Position numbers and translations under genes: made by a program
In this document: one piece after another, positions 1 to 6,857 of the stretch
Layout of the letters: every line of letters begins with the position of its first letter
Numbering within the stretch: the stretch's first letter is position 1
Assembly (NCBI GenBank): GCA_031411575.1
Contig: JANOBJ010000294.1
Span: 1 to 10,638 of the forward strand
DNA: 10,638 nt
Direction of reading: 5' to 3'
Source of the DNA: JANOBJ01 sp031411575
Lineage (GTDB): Bacteria; Pseudomonadota; Gammaproteobacteria; Burkholderiales; Burkholderiaceae_C
Notes under the pieces: model-generated
The model's database searches: none
The model's input: only the letters and a program-made list of their open reading frames with translations
What the model was told of the DNA's origin: nothing

Positions 1-567
1 GCCATTGCCACCACCGACTATTTCCTGGGCGCGACCACTCAAATCATCCAGTTGCCCGACCACCTGCGCGTCCGTACCGAATGGGGTGCGGGCGACTGGA
101 TCCTGGGTATGGGCCACTACCGCCTGTTCATCATTGCGGTATGTGCGCTCCTGGCGCTGGGCCTGCAACTGATCCTGTCGAAAACCCGATTCGGCAGCCG
201 CTTGCGCGCCGCTGTGGATGATTCGCGCGTGGCGGCGGGCCTGGGTATCAACGTCAACCGGGTGTTCCTGCTGACGTTTGCGGTCGGCTCCGGCCTGGCC
301 GGCCTGGGCGGCGCCATGGGGGCCGAGGTGCTGGGGCTCGATCCGCAGTTTCCGCTCAAGTTCATGGTGTACTTTCTGATCGTGGTCGCGGTGGGTGGTA
401 CCAGTTCGATCTCGGGGCCGCTGCTGGCGGCGCTGCTGCTGGGCATTGCCGACGTCGCGGGCAAGTACTACATCCCCAAGATGGGCGCTTTCACGGTCTA
501 CATCCTGATGATCGCGTTGCTGGTGTGGCGCCCGCAGGGTCTGTTTGTGCGCAAGGGGGGCGGATGA
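1..567 (+). CDS. livH: Branched-chain amino acid type ABC transporter permease, LivH family (5' partial)
   Basis: The frame is open from the first base, so the true start lies outside the window; the 188 residues visible are the C-terminal two thirds or so of a LivH permease. LivH pairs with LivM to form the membrane channel of importers for branched-chain amino acids, amides or aromatic acids. Several hydrophobic membrane spans are visible, and the segment with LRAAVDDSRVAAGLGINVNR is the cytoplasmic loop typical of the family, where the ATPases dock. The protein ends in the usual WRPQGLF-type tail. The TGA stop overlaps the ATG of the next gene (ATGA, 564-567), showing translational coupling with livM. 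The substrate cannot be read from the permease; the neighbouring aromatic degradation genes make an aromatic acid possible (inference). Confidence 0.93.
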   Translation, partial: AIATTDYFLGATTQIIQLPDHLRVRTEWGAGDWILGMGHYRLFIIAVCALLALGLQLILSKTRFGSRLRAAVDDSRVAAGLGINVNRVFLLTFAVGSGLAGLGGAMGAEVLGLDPQFPLKFMVYFLIVVAVGGTSSISGPLLAALLLGIADVAGKYYIPKMGAFTVYILMIALLVWRPQGLFVRKGGG

Positions 568-1520
568 CAACAGCCCGCGCCAAACCCTGGGAGTACGCGT
601 TCTGGCTGGTGCTGCTGGCCACGCCACTGTTCGCGCCGAGCCACGCGTCGATGATCAACGAAGTGGCGATCACCGCGCTGTTTGCCATCTCGCTGGACCT
701 GGTGCTGGGCTACACCGGCATCGTGTCGCTGGGCCATGCGGCGTTCTTCGGCATGGGGGCTTACACCGCCGCGCTGTTTGCCAAGCACATCCATCCCGAC
801 CCACTGGTGGGTCTGGCCGTGGCGATTGCGGCGTCGGCAGCGCTGGGCGCCGTCTGCAGCCTGACCGTGCTGCGCGGTGAAGCGCTGACGCGGCTGATGG
901 TGACGCTGGGCGTCTCACTGCTGCTGCTGGAACTGGCCAACAAGCTGGATTGGCTGACGGGTGGTGCCGATGGCCTGCAGGGCGTGGCCATGGGCAAGCT
1001 GCTCGGCACATTCGAGTTTGATCTGTCGGGGCGCACCGCCGCGTGGTACTCGCTCGCCGCGCTGCTGATTTTCTTCGTGCTCGCGCGGCGGCTGGTGCAT
1101 TCACCGTTCGGCTACGGGCTGATGGCGATCCGCGACAACCCGCTGCGTGCCACCATGATCGGCATCAACGTCAAGGCGCGCATTGCGGTGATCTACACGC
1201 TGGCGGCGGCGGTGGCGGGGGCAGCGGGCGGGCTGCAGGCGCAGACCACGGGCTTTGCCTCGCTCGATGTGTTTTCGATCGAGCGATCGGCCGATTTGCT
1301 GTTGATGCTGGTGATCGGCGGCACCGGTTGGCTGTATGGCGGCATCGTCGGTGCGGTGGTGTTCAAGCTGCTGCACGACCTGATCTCGGCCGCCACGCCG
1401 CAGTACTGGACGTTCTGGATCGGCCTGTTCCTCGTGGTGCTGGTGCTGGTGGGGCGCGACCGCCTGGTGCGGCCGTGGACCTGGTGGCACCCGGCGCGCA
1501 AGGCAGGAGAGTCGTCATGA
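564..1520 (+). CDS. livM: Branched-chain amino acid type ABC transporter permease, LivM family
   Basis: This 318-residue protein is the second inner membrane permease of the HAAT-type importer. The start at 564 is chosen because it overlaps the livH stop as ATGA and has a purine-rich AAGGGGGG stretch just upstream; an in-frame codon at 525 would lie inside livH. Family marks are the motif GYTGIVSLGHAAFFGMGAY at residues 49-67, TGGADGL at 132-138, and the loop MAIRDNPLRATMIGI near 187-201 that contacts the ATPase. About eight to ten hydrophobic segments alternate with short loops, and the length fits LivM permeases lacking long extensions. Its stop overlaps the livG start by four bases. The family call is secure; the transported compound is unknown. 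Confidence 0.94.
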   Translation: MTTARAKPWEYAFWLVLLATPLFAPSHASMINEVAITALFAISLDLVLGYTGIVSLGHAAFFGMGAYTAALFAKHIHPDPLVGLAVAIAASAALGAVCSLTVLRGEALTRLMVTLGVSLLLLELANKLDWLTGGADGLQGVAMGKLLGTFEFDLSGRTAAWYSLAALLIFFVLARRLVHSPFGYGLMAIRDNPLRATMIGINVKARIAVIYTLAAAVAGAAGGLQAQTTGFASLDVFSIERSADLLLMLVIGGTGWLYGGIVGAVVFKLLHDLISAATPQYWTFWIGLFLVVLVLVGRDRLVRPWTWWHPARKAGESS

Positions 1521-2287
1521 ACGCCGCGCCTTTTGTGCTGCAGGCCGAACGGCTGGTCAAGCGTTTCGGCGGCATCACCGCCACCCACGACGTGACCCTC
1601 AACCTCGCGCGTGGCGCCCGGCACGCGCTGATCGGCCCCAACGGCGCTGGCAAGACCACGCTGATCAACCTGCTCACCGGCGTGCTCGACCCGTCCGAAG
1701 GCCGCGTGCTGTTGAACGGCGATGACATCACGCGGCTGGCGCCGCACCAGCGCGTGCGGCGCGGCCTCGTGCGGACTTTCCAGATCAACCAGCTGTTCGA
1801 TTCGATGACGCCGCGCGAAGCCGTTTCATTGGCGGTTTCACAGCAAAAAGGCGCTGGTGTGCTCGTCTGGCGGTCATTGTTTGCTATTCATAATGTAGCG
1901 TTACGGACACAGGAGCTGCTCGACCAGTTGCGCCTCGCCGATGTGTCGGAGCGCCTCGTGAGCGAACTGCCTTACGGCAAGCGCCGGTTGCTGGAGATTG
2001 CGCTGGCGCTGGCCTGCGAGCCCAGCGTGCTGCTGCTGGACGAGCCGGTGGCCGGCGTGCCGGCGGGTGAACGCGAAGAACTGCTGCAGACCGTGGCCGC
2101 CTTGCCCGAGGACGTGTCGGTGCTGCTGATTGAACACGACATGGACCTGGTATTTGACTTCGCCAAACGCATCACGGTGCTGGTCAACGGGGCGGTGCTG
2201 ACAGAGGGCGACCCGCAGGTGATCGCGAATGACCCGCAGGTGAAGGCGGTGTACCTCGGGCATGGGGATGAGGTCAGTCATGGCTGA
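1517..2287 (+). CDS. livG: Branched-chain amino acid type ABC transporter ATP-binding protein, LivG family
   Basis: This 256-residue cytoplasmic ATPase energises the LivHM channel together with LivF. Walker A is GPNGAGKT (residues 40-47), the Q-loop lies in RTFQINQLF (87-95), Walker B is VLLLDEP (171-177), and the switch histidine is H207 in LLIEHDMD. The ABC signature is LPYGKRR (151-157), where most LivG proteins have LSYG or LSGG followed by Q; it is degenerate but still at the right place. The ATG at 1517 overlaps the livM stop (ATGA) and follows an AGGAGAG ribosome binding site. Residues about 107-128 are encoded by an AT-rich stretch that resembles an interspersed repeat found elsewhere in the window (see the repeat at 1836-1899). 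The gene remains in frame across it. Confidence 0.94.
   Translation: MNAAPFVLQAERLVKRFGGITATHDVTLNLARGARHALIGPNGAGKTTLINLLTGVLDPSEGRVLLNGDDITRLAPHQRVRRGLVRTFQINQLFDSMTPREAVSLAVSQQKGAGVLVWRSLFAIHNVALRTQELLDQLRLADVSERLVSELPYGKRRLLEIALALACEPSVLLLDEPVAGVPAGEREELLQTVAALPEDVSVLLIEHDMDLVFDFAKRITVLVNGAVLTEGDPQVIANDPQVKAVYLGHGDEVSHG
1836..1899 (-). repeat. AT-rich interspersed repeat, divergent copy inside livG
   Basis: The stretch contrasts in base composition with the GC-rich gene around it. On the + strand it carries CAGCAAAAAGG, CGCTGGTG, then TTTGCTATTCATAATGTAGC in the same order as AAGCCAAATTGG, CCGCTGGTG and TTTGCTATTAATTTAATAG in the repeat at 6843-6920, with similar spacing. Strand is given relative to the copy at 3051. 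It encodes livG residues 107-128 without a stop or frameshift, in the region between the Q-loop and the signature where LivG proteins vary most. The match is by eye and weaker than that between the two intergenic copies. Confidence 0.5.
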
Positions 2288-3008
2288 ACTTCTAAAGCTC
2301 GACAACCTCAGCGCCGGTTATGGCGAAGCGGTGGTGCTGCACGGCATCAACCTCTCGCTCGACGAAGGGCAGACGCTGGCGCTGCTGGGCCGCAACGGCA
2401 CCGGCAAGACCACGCTGATCAACACGCTGGCCGGCGCCACGCGCCAGCACGGTGGCCGCATTCGGCTGGGTGCGCATGAACTGCACACGCTGCCCTCGCA
2501 CGAGCGCGCAGCCGTGGGCATCGGCTGGGTGCCGCAAGAGCGCAATATCTTCAAGTCGCTCACGGTGCATGAAAACCTGACGGCGGTGGAACGGGCTGGC
2601 CCCGCCGGCAGCGCGCACCGGCCGTGGACGCCCGCGCGCGTGTATGAACTGTTTCCGCGCCTGGCCGAGCGCAAGACCAACCTGGGCACGCAACTGTCGG
2701 GCGGTGAGCAGCAAATGCTGGCAGTGGGCCGCGCGCTGGTGGTGAACCCGCGCCTGCTTTTGCTCGATGAGCCGCTGGAGGGGCTGGCGCCCATCATCGT
2801 GGAAGAGCTGCTGCGCGCCATCCGCCGCATCACGCGCGAGGAAGGGCTCTCGGCCATCATCGTGGAGCAGCACCCGCAGGCCATCCTGGCCATCTCGGAC
2901 CGCGCGGTGGTGCTGGACCGTGGCACCGTGGTGCATGCCGGCACCGCGCAGGCGCTGCGCGAGCAGCCCGAATTGCTCGATAAACTCTTGGGCGTGGCGC
3001 GGGTCTGA
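2280..3008 (+). CDS. livF: Branched-chain amino acid type ABC transporter ATP-binding protein, LivF family
   Basis: This 242-residue protein is the second ATPase of the importer. Walker A is GRNGTGKT (residues 37-44), the Q-loop glutamine is Q86 in WVPQERNIF, the signature is LSGGEQQ (139-145), Walker B is LLLLDEP (159-165) followed by the LivF-typical LEGLAPIIVEEL, and the switch histidine is H198 in IVEQHPQAIL. Three in-frame ATG codons occur at 2262, 2268 and 2280; the last is preferred because GGATGAGG sits at a normal distance before it and MAELLKLDNLSAGYG is the usual family start. It overlaps livG by eight bases. It is the last gene of the liv unit; the following 109 bases have a weak CTCGT/ACGAG stem (3023-3037) without a T run, and then a repeat. 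Confidence 0.94.
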   Translation: MAELLKLDNLSAGYGEAVVLHGINLSLDEGQTLALLGRNGTGKTTLINTLAGATRQHGGRIRLGAHELHTLPSHERAAVGIGWVPQERNIFKSLTVHENLTAVERAGPAGSAHRPWTPARVYELFPRLAERKTNLGTQLSGGEQQMLAVGRALVVNPRLLLLDEPLEGLAPIIVEELLRAIRRITREEGLSAIIVEQHPQAILAISDRAVVLDRGTVVHAGTAQALREQPELLDKLLGVARV

Positions 3009-3050
3009 GCTCCGTTCTGAGCCTCGTGCGCAACGAGCGCCCATCATCGT

Positions 3051-3120
3051 AAGCTACATAAATAATAGCAGACTATGACCATCTGAAAAGCACCAGAGGC
3101 CAATATGGAGCAAAAAAGTG
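3051..3120 (+). repeat. AT-rich interspersed repeat upstream of the first Bug gene
   Basis: This AT-rich block fills much of the gap between livF and the Bug gene. Its core elements AATAATAGCAGACTATG, AAAGCACCAGAGGCCAATAT and AAAAAAGTGC line up with the reverse complement of 6843-6920 (AATTAATAGCAAACTATC, AGAGCACCAGCGGCCAATTT and AAAAACGTGC). I estimate roughly 80 percent identity over about 48 bases by eye. The right edge supplies the GGAG ribosome binding site (3107-3110) and the GTG start of the following gene. The sequence resembles repeats scattered through Comamonadaceae genomes (from memory). It may also contain the promoter of the downstream genes. Confidence 0.7.
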
Positions 3121-4110
3121 CAAAAAATCATGCCTGACCGGCGCCAGCTGCTGGCGACTACCCTCGCACTCGGCGCAGGCCTGCTGCCCGGCGTGTCCGG
3201 CGCGCAAACGTTCCCGTCGCGGCCCCTGCGCATCGTGGTGCCCAACGCGGCCGGCGGCGCGGCCGACATCACGGCGCGCACTGTGGGCCAGAAGCTCGGC
3301 GAGGCACTCGGCCAGAGCGTGGTGATCGACAACAAGCCGAGTGCGGGTGGCATCGTGGCGGGCGAGCAGGTGGCCCGCGCGGAGCCGGATGGCCACACGC
3401 TGCTGCTGGTGTCCAGCGGCACGGCGGTGAGCGCGGCGCTGTTCAAGGCGCTGCCGTTTGACACCGTGAAAGACTTCGCGCCGGTGTCCAGGCTCGCGGC
3501 GTTTGACCTGGTGATCGCGGTCAGCGAGACCAGCCGCCTCAAGACGCTCGCCGAGTTGCTGGCCTACGCTCGCGCCAACCCTGGCAAGCTCAACGTCGGC
3601 ACCCCCAACATCGGCACGACGCAGAATCTGGCGGCCGAGCTGTTCAAGGCCAGCGCGGGCATCGAGATGCAGGTGGTGCCGTTCAACGGCACGCCGCCGG
3701 TGATCAACGCGGTGCGCGGTGGCGAGATCGACGCGATGATCGATATCCTCGGGCCGCTGATGGCCCAGATCGGTGCCAGGGCGCTGCGGCCGCTCGCTGT
3801 GCTGGGCGACAAGCGCGCGGCCGTGCTGCCCGATGTGCCCGCGGTGCGTGAAGCCGGCGGTAGTTTGGCGGATTTCAATGTGTCGTCATGGAATGGCTTG
3901 GCCGTGCCGGCCAGAACGCCCAAAGCCGCCATCGAACGTCTGAGACGCGAGCTGCAGTCTGTGCTGGCGCAGCCTGAGGTCAAGAAGCGCCTGCTGGATT
4001 TAAGCCTGGTGGCGCAGGGCAGCACGCCCGAGCAGCTGGGCGAGTTGCTGGGCTTTGAGATCAAGCGTTGGGGCGAGGTGATCGCACGCGCAAAAATCGC
4101 GAAACAGTAG
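3118..4110 (+). CDS. Bug family (TctC-like) periplasmic solute-binding protein
   Basis: Bug proteins are periplasmic receptors that capture carboxylates, often aromatic acids, and are very numerous in Burkholderiales. The 330 residues begin with a signal peptide: basic DRRQLL, hydrophobic ATTLALGAGLLPGV, and a probable cleavage after VSGA, before QTFPSRPLRIVVP. The RR pair gives it a faint Tat look. Family marks are the RIVVPNAAGGAADITAR loop, the VVIDNKPSAGGIVAGEQVA segment, PDGHTLLLV, and the second-domain GTPPVINAVRGGEIDAM. GTG at 3118 has GGAG seven bases upstream; ATG at 3130 is the alternative and gives an equally good signal peptide but has no ribosome binding site. No TctA/TctB membrane partners are present, as is common for orphan Bugs. 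It probably serves the pathway encoded nearby; the ligand is unknown. Confidence 0.9.
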   Translation: MQKIMPDRRQLLATTLALGAGLLPGVSGAQTFPSRPLRIVVPNAAGGAADITARTVGQKLGEALGQSVVIDNKPSAGGIVAGEQVARAEPDGHTLLLVSSGTAVSAALFKALPFDTVKDFAPVSRLAAFDLVIAVSETSRLKTLAELLAYARANPGKLNVGTPNIGTTQNLAAELFKASAGIEMQVVPFNGTPPVINAVRGGEIDAMIDILGPLMAQIGARALRPLAVLGDKRAAVLPDVPAVREAGGSLADFNVSSWNGLAVPARTPKAAIERLRRELQSVLAQPEVKKRLLDLSLVAQGSTPEQLGELLGFEIKRWGEVIARAKIAKQ

Positions 4111-4163
4111 GTCGGCGAGCCGCAGGGCCAACGCCGTCTTCATCAAATCGTTGTGGGGAATCC

Positions 4164-5066
4164 ATGAACATCCAGAACATTGGCCTGGTGGGCTACGGCG
4201 AGGTCGGCAAGATTTTCTGCGCGGGCCTGAAAAACCGGCCCGGCGTGCAGGGCGTCGGCGCGTGGGACCTGAAGTTTGCCCAGCCGTCAACCCAAGCCGC
4301 CGAGCTGGCGCACGCGGCACAGGCGGGCGTCACCGCGCACAGGTCTGCCCGCGCGCTGTGCGAGGCGAGTGATCTGGTGATCTCGGCGGTCACCGCGTCC
4401 AACACGCTGGCGGTGGCGCAAGAGGCGGCAACGGTCATTCGCCCGGGCAGCATCTTCCTGGACGTGAATTCCGCTTCACCCGGCACCAAACAGCAGTGCG
4501 CGGCATTGATCGATGCGAAGGGCGCGCACTATGTCGAGGCTGGCGTCATGACATCGGTGCCGCCCTACGGCATCCGCGTGCCGATGCTGCTGGGCGGCGC
4601 GCGGGCCGCGGAGCTGGCTGTCGTGCTCGATGGCTGGGGCATGGACGCCAAGGCCATCAGCGAAAAGCTGGGTGTGGCCAGCGCCATCAAGATGTGCCGC
4701 AGCATCATGATCAAGGGCCTGGAGGCGCTGGTGATCGAGAGCTATGCCACTGCCCGCGCCTACGGCGTCGAAGACCATGTGCTGCCGACGCTGCAGGAAA
4801 CCTTCCCCAGCATCGACTGGCAGCAGCAGGGCGCCTACTTTTTCAGCCGCGTGGTGCAGCACGGCCAACGCCGCGCCGAGGAGATGCGCGAGTCGGCCAA
4901 CACGGTGCGCGAGGCCGGTTTCGAGGCCATCATGACCGCGTCAATCGCCGACAAGCAGCAGCGGGTGGCCGACCTCGCCGCGGCGGGTGTGTTTGCCGAC
5001 TTGCCCAAGGGCGCTCGCTGGCAGGATTACGCCGACCGGCTGCTGGCGGCGCGGCCCGAGCCCTGA
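4164..5066 (+). CDS. NAD(P)-dependent dehydrogenase of the 6-phosphogluconate / beta-hydroxyacid dehydrogenase superfamily, DUF1932-type C-terminus
   Basis: This 300-residue cytoplasmic oxidoreductase starts with a Rossmann fold: GLVGYGEVGK (residues 7-16) is the dinucleotide-binding loop, DLVISAVTASN (70-80) follows a typical beta strand, and DVNSASPGTKQ (100-110) corresponds to the substrate-binding motif of beta-hydroxyacid dehydrogenases. K176 in SAIKMCRS is at the place of the catalytic lysine. The all-alpha C-terminal part (about 185-265) resembles the DUF1932 domain. ATG at 4164 has GGGGA upstream and begins directly with the fold; upstream codons in frame lie inside the Bug gene. It follows that gene by 53 bases, probably in one transcript. 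The substrate is unknown. It is not LigC-like (Gfo/Idh family), so it should not be taken for the semialdehyde dehydrogenase of the protocatechuate pathway. Confidence 0.85.
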   Translation: MNIQNIGLVGYGEVGKIFCAGLKNRPGVQGVGAWDLKFAQPSTQAAELAHAAQAGVTAHRSARALCEASDLVISAVTASNTLAVAQEAATVIRPGSIFLDVNSASPGTKQQCAALIDAKGAHYVEAGVMTSVPPYGIRVPMLLGGARAAELAVVLDGWGMDAKAISEKLGVASAIKMCRSIMIKGLEALVIESYATARAYGVEDHVLPTLQETFPSIDWQQQGAYFFSRVVQHGQRRAEEMRESANTVREAGFEAIMTASIADKQQRVADLAAAGVFADLPKGARWQDYADRLLAARPEP

Positions 5067-5087
5067 CACAGCGCCACCCGTCAGGGC
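5060..5087. terminator. Hairpin spanning the convergent gene ends (possible bidirectional terminator)
   Basis: GCCCTGAC (5060-5067) pairs perfectly with GTCAGGGC (5080-5087) around a 12-base loop. An alternative stem AGCGCC/GGCGCT (5070-5075, 5085-5090) overlaps it. The stop codons of both convergent genes (TGA at 5064-5066 and, on the other strand, 5081-5083) lie within the stem arms. There is no clear T run on either side, so intrinsic termination would be weak; the role is an inference from position. Confidence 0.4.
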
Positions 5088-5836
5088 GCTTCCATGCCTC
5101 TGGACTGCAACACCGCGCGCGCGCCTGCGCCCGCCAGGGCGTCCAGCAGTGCGCGGGCGGCGCCTGGGTTAGCGGCCGACGCCGACACACTGCCTGCGTA
5201 CAAGGTGTAGTTCTGGATCTCGGCCGGGATCGGCCCGACCAGCGTGGCACCGGGCACCGCCAGGATTTCGCTGATCTGGTGGATGGCGAGGTCGGCCTGG
5301 CCGTTCACCACCCGCTCGGCCACCAGACCGCCCGGCACCAACACCGCCGTGGGTTTGAGCCGGTCGGCAATGCCCATTTTTTCAAACAGCCGCCACAGGT
5401 AGATCCCGCTGGAGCCGCCGGCCACGGGGTCGATGGTGGCAATGGCCCGCGCCGACAGCAGCGCAGCCTGGAACGACGCCGTGGTCGCGATGTCAGGCGC
5501 CGGGCTGCCGGTCTTGACGGCCACGCCGATGGCCACGCGCGCCAGCCGGGTCGGGCTGCCCGACACCTTGCCTGCGGTGGCCAGTTGTTCCAGCACGGCC
5601 GGCGTGGCTACCACCACGTCAAACGCCTCGCCGCTGCCGATGCGCCGCTGCAGCGCGCCAGCGGTGTCGTTCTGCACGATCAGCCGATGGCCGGTCTGCC
5701 TCTCGAAATCGGCTTGCAAGATGGTGATGACTGGCTTGTAGGCGCCAGCGGTCAGCACCTGGATGTCGGCGCCCCATGCGGCCACAGGGCTCGCGACGGC
5801 CAGGATGGTGAGGGCGCAGCGCCACAGCAATTTCAT
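5081..5836 (-). CDS. ModA-like periplasmic binding protein with signal peptide (orphan, ligand unknown)
   Basis: The 251-residue protein has a classical secretion signal: MKLLWR, a hydrophobic core ALTILAVASPVAA, and probable cleavage after WGA at residue 23. The mature part has the type II periplasmic binding protein layout of the ModA / SBP_bac_11 group: IQVLTAGAYKPVI as first strand and helix, GEAFDVVVATPAVLEQL (residues 69-85), a GGSSGIYLWRLFEKMGIAD segment, and NGQADLAIHQISEILAVPG near the end. No ModB or ModC is nearby, so molybdate uptake is unlikely; in such clusters these proteins may bind an organic acid (inference). CCGGAGACAACC just upstream fixes the ATG. It follows the Bug gene on the same strand by 31 bases. 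It is clearly homologous to the leaderless protein encoded at 7976-8677. Confidence 0.82.
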   Translation of the reverse strand: MKLLWRCALTILAVASPVAAWGADIQVLTAGAYKPVITILQADFERQTGHRLIVQNDTAGALQRRIGSGEAFDVVVATPAVLEQLATAGKVSGSPTRLARVAIGVAVKTGSPAPDIATTASFQAALLSARAIATIDPVAGGSSGIYLWRLFEKMGIADRLKPTAVLVPGGLVAERVVNGQADLAIHQISEILAVPGATLVGPIPAEIQNYTLYAGSVSASAANPGAARALLDALAGAGARAVLQSRGMEAP

Positions 5837-5867
5837 GGTTGTCTCCGGAAAAGTGCAAGACGACCCG

Positions 5868-6857
5868 TCAGTCGGCCTTGACCCTGGCGGCGTTGACCAC
5901 CGGCCGCCAGCGCGCGATCTCGCTGGCGATCAGTTGGCCGAACACCTCGGGCGGGTTGGGCGTGGCCTCGGCGCCCTCGGCCTGCAGCCGCGCACGCAAC
6001 TCCGGTGTGGCCAGTGCGGCGTTGATCTGGGCATTGACCTTGATCACCACCTCGCGCGGCGTGCCGGCAGGCGCGACCACGCCGTACCACTGGTCGGCTT
6101 CGAAGCCCGCCAGCTCCTTCAGGCCGCTTTCGGCCACCGTGGGGATGTCGGGGAAGGCCGCCAGCCGGCGCGGACTGCTGACCGCCAGCGCCCGCAACTG
6201 CCCGCCCTTGACGAACGGCATCACGGCCGGCGCGCCGGTGAAGATCAGTTGCGTCTGGCCCGCCACCAGGTCGGTCACGGCCGGTGCGGTGCCGCGGTAG
6301 GGCACATGCACCATGAAGGTCTGGCTCTGCAGCTTGAGATACTCCATCGCGATATGGGCTGCGCTGCCGTTGCCGCCCGAGCCAAAGTTGAGCTGACCGG
6401 GTTTCGATTTGGCCAGGGCCACCAGTTCCTTCACCGACGCGGCCTTGACCGACGGATGCACCGCCAGCACGTTGGGCACGCGCGCCACCCAGGCCACCGG
6501 TGCAAAGCTCTTGACTGGGTCATAGGGCAGGTTGGGGTAGATCGAGGGCGTTACGGCCAGCGTGCCGATGTGTCCCATGAGCAGGGTGTAGCCATCGGGC
6601 GCGGCCTTGGCCACCTTGTCGGCGCCGATGCTGCCGCCCGCACCCGGCACGTTGTCGATCAGCACCGGCTGGCCCCAGGCTTCGCTGAGTTTCTGGCCGA
6701 TGGCGCGCGCCAGGATATCGGTGGAGCCGCCCGGCGTGAACGGCACCACCATGCGGATGGGTTTGGTCGGCCAGGGCGCTGGCTGGGCTGTCAGCGGGGT
6801 GGCAACGCACAGGAAAACGGCAGCAAGCGTCAACTGCCCTCGCAGCACGTTTTTCAA
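5868..6857 (-). CDS. Bug family (TctC-like) periplasmic solute-binding protein, second copy
   Basis: This is a second orphan Bug receptor, only moderately similar to the one at 3118. Marks are IRMVVPFTPGGSTDILARAI, PVLIDNVPGAGGSIGADKVA, PDGYTLLMG, DPVKSFAPVAWVARVPNVL, VPYRGTAPAVTDLVAGQTQL, and a C-terminal NPPEVFGQLIASEIARW. The frame is open up to an ATG at 6918-6920, but those first 21 codons lie in an AT-rich repeat and encode a non-signal-like stretch. I prefer TTG at 6857, giving MKNVLRGQLTLAAVFLCVATPLTA, a normal signal peptide with cleavage before QPAP; GTG at 6848 is also possible. No strong ribosome binding site resolves the choice. It lies between lysR and the secreted ModA-like gene on the same strand, probably one transcript. 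The ligand is unknown, likely a carboxylate. Confidence 0.85.
   Translation of the reverse strand: MKNVLRGQLTLAAVFLCVATPLTAQPAPWPTKPIRMVVPFTPGGSTDILARAIGQKLSEAWGQPVLIDNVPGAGGSIGADKVAKAAPDGYTLLMGHIGTLAVTPSIYPNLPYDPVKSFAPVAWVARVPNVLAVHPSVKAASVKELVALAKSKPGQLNFGSGGNGSAAHIAMEYLKLQSQTFMVHVPYRGTAPAVTDLVAGQTQLIFTGAPAVMPFVKGGQLRALAVSSPRRLAAFPDIPTVAESGLKELAGFEADQWYGVVAPAGTPREVVIKVNAQINAALATPELRARLQAEGAEATPNPPEVFGQLIASEIARWRPVVNAARVKAD

Noticed and set aside
1043..1516. Long in-frame upstream extension of livG across livM.
   Set aside because: It overlaps the livM coding region, reads as low-complexity sequence, and the ATG at 1517 has a ribosome binding site and ATGA coupling.
3023..3037. Stem CTCGT/ACGAG after livF as a terminator.
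   Set aside because: Only five base pairs and no following T run; not enough to call a terminator.
5081..5836. Calling this gene modA, a molybdate receptor.
   Set aside because: The fold group is right but no modB or modC is present and the context is aromatic acid metabolism, so a specific molybdate role is not supported.
4496..5881. A 461-codon + strand open frame running over the dehydrogenase end and the ModA-like gene.
   Set aside because: It crosses two genuine genes in wrong frames and has arginine- and glycine-rich low-information sequence.
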